Shown here piece after piece: positions 32,884 through 39,305 of a stretch of 39,305 bases of DNA. Position numbers and translations under genes: made by a program. Position 1 is the stretch's first letter; every line of letters starts with the position of its first letter. Source of the DNA: Bacteroidales bacterium (GTDB lineage: Bacteria; Bacteroidota; Bacteroidia; Bacteroidales; F082); contig JAFYHS010000026.1 of NCBI GenBank assembly GCA_017539045.1, positions 1-39,305 of the forward strand, in the 5' to 3' direction. The notes beneath the pieces are model-generated. The model was given only the letters and a program-made list of their open reading frames with translations, was not told the DNA's origin and did no database searches.

Positions 32884-34044
32884 TCACTTCTCCAGCCATT
32901 CCAAACCGAAGTTATAGAACACCATCGAGTAGCCCAGTGTGTCGCCGTCAGACTCCTCCACATAAAGGCCAATGCTGTGGTCGGGCAGGATGCAGAGCGA
33001 GGAATAAGCCGCATCGTAAGGCACGATGCACTTGCTCACGGGCCAAGTCTGCCCTTCGTCATAACTAACGTAAACCGTAACGTTCTTTCGGCTTTCGGCG
33101 CATGGCAAAGAATGGAGTAGGATATTCTTTTCAGCTCCTTCATTCACAGATGAATAACGAATAATATCTCCATTGCAGGCCGTAGCCACGAGGTCGGGCC
33201 AAGCGGAGGTTTCGGGGCGCCAAGTGGTGCCGCCGTCTTCGGAAATGTTGTACCACCGCTCGCCCTCGTGGCGGATGCTCATCAAGATGCGGCCATCGGC
33301 CAGTTCCACTACCTTAGCCTCGTCACCACGCTGGGAGGCACGGCCAGAAATCTGCCATGTCTCACCGTTGTCGTCGGAATAGACGGCATAGTTGCATGCG
33401 GCCCATTCCTCGGTGTCGCGCACGGCGAGAACGAACATGATGCGCCCCGTGGAGGTCAGCAGGCCGTTGCCCGAGGCGAAGAAGGCCGACCACCAAGTGC
33501 GGCTCACCTCGTTATCACACTTCGCGCCGTAGAGTTTATCAGTGATGTCTTTGGGATCGGTCCAAGTTTGGCCGTTGTCGTAACTTCGTGCGATGTATGT
33601 CCGCAACGGGTTTTCGGGTCTTCCCTGCCAGAAGCCACATCCACCCACGAAAGCCGCCAAGAGGCCGCCTTCGTCGTTGGTACGTACCAAGGCGCAGTCG
33701 CCGAAGCCCTTCCCCACCCCTTGACCTTCCATCAAGGTGTAAGGCTCGCTCCATGTGCGACCGCCATCGGTGCTGCGGTTGATGAGAATGTCTATGTCTT
33801 CGGGCAGGTCGATGTCGTTGTTTTTCCGCTTGTCGGTGGCGATGACCAAAGAACCGTCTTTGGCCGTGATGATCGCGGGGATACGATAGTTCTTTGAGTT
33901 GTAATCGCCTGGACGATAGATTACCGTGCGCAAGTGAATAGAATCGAGTTGGGGATCAGGTGTTTCGACAGGTTGACTATTATTGCCGCTCAAGGTCAAC
34001 ACTAAGCCCAATGCCATTAAGAAAAGTAGGATTCGGTATTTCAT
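32884..34044 (-). CDS. Sialidase (exo-alpha-sialidase, GH33-like)
   Basis: An exported glycosidase of 386 residues expected to release terminal sialic acid from glycans. The signal peptide MKYRILLFLMALGLVLTLSG has no lipobox. The RIP motif is in KNYRIPAIITAKDGS (about residue 57) and gives the first Arg of the triad. Five Asp-box motifs follow: STDGGRTW, SYDNGQTW, SDDNGETW, SEDGGTTW and SYDEGQTW, marking a six-bladed propeller. The acid/base Asp is likely in DIDLPEDIDI, the second Arg in MSIRHEGERWYN, the nucleophile Tyr in YDAAYSSLCIL and its partner Glu in GLYVEE. Unlike its neighbours it lacks a T9SS domain, so it probably acts in the periplasm. It has its own promoter. Confidence 0.92.
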   Translation of the reverse strand: MKYRILLFLMALGLVLTLSGNNSQPVETPDPQLDSIHLRTVIYRPGDYNSKNYRIPAIITAKDGSLVIATDKRKNNDIDLPEDIDILINRSTDGGRTWSEPYTLMEGQGVGKGFGDCALVRTNDEGGLLAAFVGGCGFWQGRPENPLRTYIARSYDNGQTWTDPKDITDKLYGAKCDNEVSRTWWSAFFASGNGLLTSTGRIMFVLAVRDTEEWAACNYAVYSDDNGETWQISGRASQRGDEAKVVELADGRILMSIRHEGERWYNISEDGGTTWRPETSAWPDLVATACNGDIIRYSSVNEGAEKNILLHSLPCAESRKNVTVYVSYDEGQTWPVSKCIVPYDAAYSSLCILPDHSIGLYVEESDGDTLGYSMVFYNFGLEWLEK

Positions 34045-34063
34045 AAGTGTTGTATTAAGACCT

Positions 34064-34071
34064 CAAAAATA
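34064..34071 (-). promoter_or_regulatory. -7 element of the sialidase gene
   Basis: The minus strand reads TATTTTTG (TAnnTTTG), 19 bases before ATG 34044, giving a leader of about 15 bases. It directly abuts the terminator of the upstream peptidase gene. Confidence 0.55.
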
Positions 34072-34072
34072 C

Positions 34073-34110
34073 AAAATTCTCCGTCTCAACCCAGTGAAAC
34101 GGAGAATTTT
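34073..34110 (-). terminator. Terminator after the M28 peptidase gene
   Basis: AAAATTCTCCGT (34073-34084) pairs perfectly over 12 bases with ACGGAGAATTTT (34099-34110). The inner bases TCA and TGA can extend the stem. It separates the peptidase and sialidase transcripts. Confidence 0.85.
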
Positions 34111-34133
34111 GAAGTTTTATGTTCAGCCGAAGC

Positions 34134-35963
34134 TTACTGCACCATGACTTTCGCTGTCACTCCCCTACTATCGCCCATGGCTTTCAAGAAGTAAACGCCT
34201 TTTCGGCATTTACCGAGGTCAAGAACGGAGCGGCCATCCATGCGGTTTTCATAAACTTTGCGGCCGGTGATGTCGTAAACTTCCACATCCCATTGGCCTT
34301 CACCGAGATTGAGGTTGAAGGTGCCGTTGGAAGGATTGGGATAGACCATAACATTGGATTCCGACTCCTCAACTGCGCTAATGCCATATCCGATTTCCGT
34401 TTGAGAAGGAGCCTCGCAACCGTCGCTATAAACGGCCATGATGAAATACTCGGCTTCGGCCCCAACAGTAATCGTATCCATATACTCATAGCCCCAATAA
34501 CCTACATAAGTGGAATCCGCCCAATCCACAGCTCCAATAACCACATTATCACGATACACATCAAATCGCTCTAAATTGCCTGTTGAACCCTCTTCAGGAG
34601 ATTTCCAATGTAACCAAAGAGGAGATGTATCTTTCCATACAGGTAACTCAATAGAAAATTCTCTCACTGGATTGCATTCTACCACAGGAGTATCACCAAT
34701 AGGATTGGCTATCTCGGCCAAGCAAGCAATGTTCATCTGGCAATACTGCTGACCCATTTCGAAACTCGTCACACTCGTTCCAATCACATCATTAGGCGTG
34801 TGAATGTAAGGACTGTAGTGCTCATAGTCCTCGAATGGATAGATTCCCATGTAGCCGTGGTTATTGAAAGAGGTGTGGTCGCTGTCACCTTGGGTGAAGT
34901 TGACATGACGGATGGGCAGTTCGGGATAATACACCTCGCCAACATTCATGTAATAGGTGCCGATAGGCTCCACCGAGTTGGGATAGATGCAATCGATGTG
35001 GATTTGGTCGCCATAGAGGTAGCCGTTCATGTCGTTGTTGAAATAGCCGATGATGTCCATGCCCTGTTGTTGACAGCGCGAGGCATAGGCTTCACTGCCA
35101 TACAGACCCATCTCTTCGCAGCCGTAGGCGCAGTAGATGATGCTGTATTCGAACTCGTATTGGGTCATGATTCTGGCGCTTTCAAGCACGCTGGCCACAC
35201 CTGTGGCGTTGTCGTCGGCACCAGGAGCCGTGCCGCCGCCCATCATAGCCTCATACGAGAACGAATCGAAGTGGCTGCCACACACCACATAAGTGTCGGG
35301 ATAGAGCGTACCGCGCTGGATGCCAATGACATTAGGTGCCGCCGCTCCGCTACCCATCCATGTATTGGCATTGAAAGGCTGCTGCTCGACCTCAAGCCCA
35401 AGGGCTTCCATACGACTGGCAATCCAATCGGAAGCGGCAAAGGCATTATCGGAGTTCCAAATGCGGCTGCCATAATCCTGCAAGTGCTGAACCGTTGCCT
35501 CAAGCGAGTCCATGTTGACTTGATTCAACATCTCGCGGATACGGGGGTCTTCTTCAGTCACCACCGGGAAGTCGCGGGTCAGCTTGGGCAGGCTGGCTTT
35601 TTTGTTGAAGATAGCCACGGCGCCGTCGTTCTTGTAAGGCATCGCCGCGCCTTTCACGATGACGTAATCCTGCGTCGAAAGCAGCGCGTCAAATTGCCGC
35701 TGTTGGGCTTTCGGGCAATACACCAAAGTATAGCATCCATTGTCAGAGAAAGCATTATCGTCAATCATCACCATGTTGCCGGCATCGAAACGTTCAGCCG
35801 TGGCGAAGACCTCCGAATCGGTGTAGAAATGCACCGTCAGATTCGGATCAGAGAAGTGTTTTTCCAGTTCGGCGCGACCCGAATAGGGAAGCATCACGAA
35901 ATTGCCGGCCAATGTGAGCAACGACAAGGCCAGCGCAAACATAGTAGTAAAGAACTTTTTCAT
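34134..35963 (-). CDS. M28-family metallopeptidase with T9SS sorting domain
   Basis: A secreted zinc aminopeptidase of 609 residues. The signal peptide MKKFFTTMFALALSLLTLAG precedes a propeptide of about 130 residues. The peptidase domain (about 145-420) shows all five expected metal ligands in order: His in CGSHFDS, Asp in PGADDNATG, Glu-Glu in CEEMGLYGSEAY, Asp in FNNDMNGY and His in IHTPNDVI. A fibronectin-like domain follows (LWLHWKSPEEGSTGNLERFD). The end is a T9SS domain (MVYPNPSNGTFNLNLGEGQW, then KGVYFLKAM). The active site is complete. It is monocistronic, with a promoter 50 bases upstream and a strong terminator. Confidence 0.93.
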   Translation of the reverse strand: MKKFFTTMFALALSLLTLAGNFVMLPYSGRAELEKHFSDPNLTVHFYTDSEVFATAERFDAGNMVMIDDNAFSDNGCYTLVYCPKAQQRQFDALLSTQDYVIVKGAAMPYKNDGAVAIFNKKASLPKLTRDFPVVTEEDPRIREMLNQVNMDSLEATVQHLQDYGSRIWNSDNAFAASDWIASRMEALGLEVEQQPFNANTWMGSGAAAPNVIGIQRGTLYPDTYVVCGSHFDSFSYEAMMGGGTAPGADDNATGVASVLESARIMTQYEFEYSIIYCAYGCEEMGLYGSEAYASRCQQQGMDIIGYFNNDMNGYLYGDQIHIDCIYPNSVEPIGTYYMNVGEVYYPELPIRHVNFTQGDSDHTSFNNHGYMGIYPFEDYEHYSPYIHTPNDVIGTSVTSFEMGQQYCQMNIACLAEIANPIGDTPVVECNPVREFSIELPVWKDTSPLWLHWKSPEEGSTGNLERFDVYRDNVVIGAVDWADSTYVGYWGYEYMDTITVGAEAEYFIMAVYSDGCEAPSQTEIGYGISAVEESESNVMVYPNPSNGTFNLNLGEGQWDVEVYDITGRKVYENRMDGRSVLDLGKCRKGVYFLKAMGDSRGVTAKVMVQ

Positions 35964-36013
35964 TTCTAGTTATTTAAGGGATTAATAATCAAGAACGGTA
36001 AATGTATTAGGTG

Positions 36014-36021
36014 CAAAAATA
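36014..36021 (-). promoter_or_regulatory. -7 element of the M28 peptidase gene
   Basis: The minus strand reads TATTTTTG (TAnnTTTG), 50 bases before ATG 35963. The gap between the kinase and peptidase genes holds no obvious terminator. Confidence 0.5.
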
Positions 36022-36065
36022 CACAAGAAAACAACATACGGCAATAAAAAACGCACAAATTGCAA

Positions 36066-36923
36066 TCACTTAAACAACAAAGCGAAAACAGTCAGGTTGC
36101 TGTCGCTCTGTTCAAGGACGAGGTTGCCGTTATGCCGTACCATGATTTGTTTCGACAAACTCAAGCCGATGCCCGTTCCGTTCGGTTTGGTGGTGTAGAA
36201 CGGAATGAAGATTTCTTCCGTCTGGCGTAACGGGATGGCTTTCCCGTTGTTGGCCACACGGATGACGGTTTGGTCCTCCGAGTTCAGGTCGGCGGTAATT
36301 CGAATGGAAGTGGCACCTGCCTGCACGGCATTCTTTATCAAGTTGTTGAACACTTGCATAATCTGTCCTTCGTCGGCATAGATGAGCAAGTCGGGCGTAT
36401 TGGCTTGATAGGTCAAGGTGGCGCCTTGCTCCGCAATCTTGGCCTTGTTGAGGAGCAACACACGGTCCATCAGTTCGTCGACCATCACCGCCTTGCGGAC
36501 GGGAGGTTGGGCTTGTGTCATGCTGCGGTACGACTCCACAAAACGGATCAAGTCCTTCGATGAGGCCGAAATGGTCTCCAGCCCTGCCTTCACATCCACA
36601 CCTTCTTCGGTGAGCAAGGCATCACTCAAGGAAGCGATGGGCGCTACGGTGTTCATGATTTCGTGCGTCATCACGCGAAACAGCTTGTTTTGCGAGGACT
36701 CCTCGTTGGCTGCGTCGCGCCGTTCAAAAATGCCCTTGATGCGGTTCAAGGCACGGTTAAGCGCCGACTTCTCCTTAAAGTGGAAGTTCAACTCTCCATC
36801 TTCCAATGCGTCCATCATGAAGCCTACCTTTCGGGCATCGTTTCTGCGCACGATAAGTGTCGTCACCACAATCGCTGCAATGACGACCACCACCACGACC
36901 AATATCCAAATCCAGACACTCAT
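36066..36923 (-). CDS. Sensor histidine kinase, compact form
   Basis: A kinase of 285 residues with one N-terminal membrane helix (about 4-26) and almost no periplasmic part. The phosphoacceptor is His87 in LFRVMTHEIMNTVAPI. The N box QVFNNLIKNAVQAG is at about residues 188-201, and the G boxes are in FIPFYTTKPNGTGIGLSLSK. Related kinases beside NtrC-type regulators in Bacteroidetes are, from memory, often above 400 residues with an extracytoplasmic sensor; here that part is missing or reduced to the helix. The start overlaps the regulator's stop by four bases (ATGA), so the two form a two-component pair. The signal is unknown and may be sensed in the membrane. Confidence 0.9.
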   Translation of the reverse strand: MSVWIWILVVVVVVIAAIVVTTLIVRRNDARKVGFMMDALEDGELNFHFKEKSALNRALNRIKGIFERRDAANEESSQNKLFRVMTHEIMNTVAPIASLSDALLTEEGVDVKAGLETISASSKDLIRFVESYRSMTQAQPPVRKAVMVDELMDRVLLLNKAKIAEQGATLTYQANTPDLLIYADEGQIMQVFNNLIKNAVQAGATSIRITADLNSEDQTVIRVANNGKAIPLRQTEEIFIPFYTTKPNGTGIGLSLSKQIMVRHNGNLVLEQSDSNLTVFALLFK

Positions 36924-38275
36924 ATTCCGTATTCCTTTAGGCGGCGGTACAAGGTAGGACGACTGATTTTCAATGCCTTGGCCACTAGGGTCAGGTTGCC
37001 GTTGTAAGTCTTCATCGCGTTGCGGATGACTTGCTCTTCGGCACTTTCGAGGGTTTGATTTTGAGTTTTTGGAACCGTTTCATCCATCAGTTCCGAAGCG
37101 CGGAGTTGGAGGTCGGCGGCGCGTATGAGTTCCGCCTCGGAATAGATGACTGCCTTCTCAATACAGCCTTGCAGCTCGCGGATGTTGCCACTCCAGCGGC
37201 AGCGTTTCAAGAGATTCATTGCCTCGTCGGAAAGGCCTTGTGCCTTACGGTGGTACTTCTCGGCATATTGCTTGACGAACATCTCTGCCAAAGTGACGAT
37301 TTCGTCGGTGCGCTCGCGCAAGGGCGGCAGGTGCAGCGTCACCGTGTTGATGCGGTAGAACAAATCTTCGCGGAAACGGCCTTCCTTGACCATCGTCGCC
37401 AAGTCCATGTTGGTGGCACAAATCAGGCGAATGTTGATGGGAATGGATTTTGTGTCGCCCACCTTGGTGATGCTGCGGTTTTGGATGACGCGCAGCAGTT
37501 TGGCCTGCTGTGCCAGCGGCACATTACCAATCTCATCGAGGAAAAGCGTGGTGCCATTGGCCTGCTCGAACTTGCCAATGTGGTCGGCATGGGCATCGGT
37601 GAAGGCGCCTTTCACATGGCCGAACATCTCGCTTTCGAACAAGGTATCCGTGATGGCTCCGATGTCCACGCCCACCATCGGTTTTGTGGCACGACTCGAC
37701 AGTCGGTGTATCTCGTTGGCCAACACATCCTTACCTGTTCCGTTTTCGCCCGTGATGAGCACCGTGGCATCGGTGGGAGCCACTTTCTCCACCATCGCGC
37801 GCAGTTGCTGCATCGCCTCGCTCTCACCCCAGCGCATCGTCGGCGTGGCATTCGTGTAGGGTGGACTCATGCGATGTGTCCCTACACGATGTTTCTTGCA
37901 AGCCTCTTCGAGTGTGGCGAGCAGTTTGGCATTGTCCCAAGGCTTCACCACGAAGTCGAAGGCGCCGCGTTTCATGCCTTCCACGGCGAGGGCGATGTCG
38001 GCGTAGGCTGTAAAAAGCACCACCTCCACCTCGGGGAAGTCGCGTTTCAGTTCGGAGAGCCAAAAGAGGCCTTCGTTGCCCGTGTTGATGTCGGTCTCGA
38101 AGTTCATGTCGAGCAGCACCACATCGGGCTTGAAAGTCCGCATGGTCTCCATCAGCACTTTGGGCGAGGCGATGAGTTCCACCTCGGCGAAGCGCATGGG
38201 CAGCAATATCTTCAGTGCCGACCGGATGCCGGCGTTGTCGTCAACGACTAGGATTTTGGATTTGAGTTTACTCAT
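36920..38275 (-). CDS. Sigma-54-type response regulator (NtrC-like)
   Basis: A regulator of 451 residues from ATG 38275; the longer frame to 38371 crosses the promoter and was rejected. The receiver domain (about 5-122) has phospho-acceptor Asp56 in DVVLLDMNFE and Lys111 in VVKPWD. The AAA+ domain shows Walker A GENGTGKD (about 176-183), Walker B TLFLDEIGN and the arginine-finger region FREDLFYRIN. A Fis-type helix-turn-helix ends the protein (LTLVAKALKISRPTLYRRLK). The sigma-54 contact loop reads GAFTDA rather than GAFTGA. A palindromic element encodes part of the linker at about residues 130-141. It is encoded upstream of its partner kinase. Confidence 0.93.
   Translation of the reverse strand: MSKLKSKILVVDDNAGIRSALKILLPMRFAEVELIASPKVLMETMRTFKPDVVLLDMNFETDINTGNEGLFWLSELKRDFPEVEVVLFTAYADIALAVEGMKRGAFDFVVKPWDNAKLLATLEEACKKHRVGTHRMSPPYTNATPTMRWGESEAMQQLRAMVEKVAPTDATVLITGENGTGKDVLANEIHRLSSRATKPMVGVDIGAITDTLFESEMFGHVKGAFTDAHADHIGKFEQANGTTLFLDEIGNVPLAQQAKLLRVIQNRSITKVGDTKSIPINIRLICATNMDLATMVKEGRFREDLFYRINTVTLHLPPLRERTDEIVTLAEMFVKQYAEKYHRKAQGLSDEAMNLLKRCRWSGNIRELQGCIEKAVIYSEAELIRAADLQLRASELMDETVPKTQNQTLESAEEQVIRNAMKTYNGNLTLVAKALKISRPTLYRRLKEYGI
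37853..37888. repeat. Palindromic element in the response-regulator linker
   Basis: CGTGTAGGG (37853-37861) and CCCTACACG (37880-37888) are perfect nine-base arms. Inside, CAT-GCG-ATG forms an inner stem. On the coding (minus) strand it is read as RVGTHRMSPPYT, between the receiver and AAA+ domains. It resembles dispersed GTAGGGAC-type palindromes. Confidence 0.65.
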
Positions 38276-38280
38276 GGCGG

Positions 38281-38288
38281 CAAAATTA
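38281..38288 (-). promoter_or_regulatory. -7 element abutting the response-regulator start
   Basis: The minus strand reads TAATTTTG (TAnnTTTG) and ends five bases before ATG 38275, so the mRNA should be leaderless or nearly so. Confidence 0.5.
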
Positions 38289-38317
38289 CCGAAAAAAACA
38301 AAATTTAAAGCGTTTTG

Positions 38318-38433
38318 GGATTGCTTCGCAAGAAATCCAACAAAATGTATTTCAAAATCAATCAAAATCAATTATTTAGATTTTTAATAAATTTTGATTT
38401 CAATTTTGAAAGATTTCTTGCCGTAGGCAATCC
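38318..38433. repeat. Imperfect inverted repeat around an AT-rich core
   Basis: The left arm GGATTGC-TTC-GCAAGAAATC (38318-38337) matches in inverse the right arm GATTTCTTGC-CGTAG-GCAATCC (38412-38433). Each arm can also fold alone (TTGC/GCAA). The roughly 75-base core is almost pure A/T. It lies between the permease stop and the response-regulator promoter and may end the permease transcript. Confidence 0.5.
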
Positions 38434-38441
38434 TATAGTAA

Positions 38442-39305
38442 TCATTCCTTCTTCAATGCCTCCGCCGGATTTGTCCGAGCGGCCTTCAAGGTCTGCCAAA
38501 GGACGGACAAGAAAGCCATCAACATACCGAGGATGGCAGCCACGGCGATGATCCAACCGTAATGCTCGATGCGATAGGCGAAGCGATCCAAATAGCGGCC
38601 ACAGAACCAAACGGCAAGCGGGATGCCGATGAGAGCCGCGATGCCGACCAAAACCATGTAATCCTTCACCGTTCGCCACAACTCACGCTGGACGTTGCTG
38701 CCAAACACCTTGCGTACGGCAATGCTCTTGGTGCTTTGCTCGCTGTAGTAAGTGCTCATGGCCACGAGGCCGAGCAAAGAAATCAGCACCGAAAGCAACA
38801 TGAACAATTCCAGCAATCGCATGGCCATCTTGACGGGTTGCAGAGACAAATTGTTCAGGTCCTTCACATAGCCGTTTTGGGCGGCTTCCACAAATGTGCC
38901 ATTCTGCTCCTCTGAATATTCGCGATAAACCTCCAGAATAGCCTTTTCAGTCCCTTTGTAATCACTTGATACATCAATCATTACGCCATTACCCCAAACC
39001 AGGTCTTCCGCCTTGGCGATGATGACAGCCGAAAAACGGTCAGGCTCGGAAGCCGATGCTGGCAATGTCGGGATGTTTTCGTAGATGCCGCCCACGGTCT
39101 CGGGGCGACTGCCGTTGATGCGCATCCGACGGGCATAATACGAAGCCGTTGAGTCGTTCACCGAAAGTTTATTGGCCAAGGCCTTCGACATCCAGACCGA
39201 GTTGGTTTTGGGTACGCCGAAATCTTCAACTACCTGCAAACCAAGCATATCGAAATAGGTCTCGTCGCACAGGATGAGTTGCATGTTCACTGTTTCGCCA
39301 TCAGG
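38442..39305 (-). CDS. MacB/FtsX-like ABC transporter permease (partial, 3' part)
   Basis: The frame is open to the right edge, so the start lies outside the window; 287 residues are visible. The first half is a MacB-type periplasmic domain (YFDMLGLQVVEDFGVPKTNS). The last 130 residues form the FtsX domain with three membrane helices (ELFMLLSVLISLLGLVAMST, a second near DYMVLVGIAALIGIPLAVWF, a third near WIIAVAAILGMLMAFLSVLW). Between them is the coupling segment SIAVRKVFGSNVQRELW, and the end is the typical RTNPAEALKKE. Such permeases often occur in series beside a sigma-54-type two-component system in Bacteroidetes, and the pair that follows here fits that pattern. The substrate is unknown. 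Confidence 0.9.
   Translation of the reverse strand, partial: PDGETVNMQLILCDETYFDMLGLQVVEDFGVPKTNSVWMSKALANKLSVNDSTASYYARRMRINGSRPETVGGIYENIPTLPASASEPDRFSAVIIAKAEDLVWGNGVMIDVSSDYKGTEKAILEVYREYSEEQNGTFVEAAQNGYVKDLNNLSLQPVKMAMRLLELFMLLSVLISLLGLVAMSTYYSEQSTKSIAVRKVFGSNVQRELWRTVKDYMVLVGIAALIGIPLAVWFCGRYLDRFAYRIEHYGWIIAVAAILGMLMAFLSVLWQTLKAARTNPAEALKKE

Noticed and set aside
34800-35969. 389-codon open frame on the plus strand, opposite the M28 peptidase
   Set aside because: The minus strand has the signal peptide, metal ligands and T9SS domain; the plus frame has low-complexity character only.
37408-37425. TGGCAC-like string as a possible sigma-54 promoter
   Set aside because: It lies inside the regulator's coding sequence and lacks the matching TTGC at the required spacing.
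37031-38251. 406-codon open frame on the plus strand, opposite the NtrC-like gene
   Set aside because: It is the mirror of a complete, motif-rich regulator; the translation is His/Gly/Val-rich without domains.
1-39305. CRISPR arrays, tRNA genes, integrases, restriction or phage-defence operons
   Set aside because: No regularly spaced repeats, cloverleaf sequences or protein motifs of such systems were found on reading both strands; the DUF4143 ATPase alone is not evidence of a defence system.

Overview
The window looks like a chromosomal segment from an uncultured member of the Bacteroidetes, most likely order Bacteroidales. The grounds are: (i) a fused SecDF; (ii) four secreted proteins ending in a type IX secretion (T9SS) C-terminal sorting domain with a 'YPNP' start (genes at 9293, 18902, 22258 and 34134); (iii) an Omp28-family protein, a C10 peptidase and a DUF3244-like protein; (iv) promoters of the Bacteroidetes type, TAnnTTTG, in front of many genes, and no Shine-Dalgarno sites; (v) the order purM, prfA, pyrF. 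No tRNA, rRNA, CRISPR array, transposase or phage gene was seen.

Layout. 1-5.7 kb: the tail of an upstream gene (possibly dnaJ), a NatA/NatB-type ABC exporter and secDF. 5.7-10.9 kb: a membrane-anchored TPR/helix-turn-helix regulator followed by three co-directional genes for exported proteins (DUF3244-like, lipoprotein, T9SS cargo). This block lies between two identical copies of a terminator. 11.1-18.8 kb: a PorE-like OmpA protein, purM, a small lipoprotein, an AAA ATPase with DUF4143, prfA and pyrF. 18.9-26.1 kb: Omp28-like T9SS cargo (minus), ilvE (minus), a C10 peptidase with T9SS signal (plus), and a methyltransferase (minus) with an in-frame stop near its 5' end. 26.2-32.2 kb: a minus-strand efflux operon tolC-hlyD-ABC2-ABC2 with a divergent AraC-family regulator. 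32.2-36.0 kb: a lipoprotein, a GH33-type sialidase and an M28 peptidase with T9SS signal, all minus. 36.1-39.3 kb: a histidine kinase, an NtrC-type response regulator and the 3' part of a MacB/FtsX-like permease, all minus and running off the window.

How the parts connect. SecDF and the PorE-like protein serve export, and the four CTD proteins are the probable cargo. Sialidase plus two secreted peptidases suggest life on host glycoproteins or other protein-rich material. purM, prfA, pyrF and ilvE are housekeeping.

Most interesting signals. The PorE-like protein carries a C-terminal domain that reads as a retropepsin-like (clan AA) aspartic protease whose catalytic Asp-Thr-Gly is replaced by Ser-Gln-Asn. 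Palindromic repeat-like elements sit in frame inside two coding regions, and several other structured elements sit between genes, the most elaborate at 17784-17921. The methyltransferase has a premature TAA. Several promoters lie so close to the start codon that leaderless or nearly leaderless mRNAs are implied.
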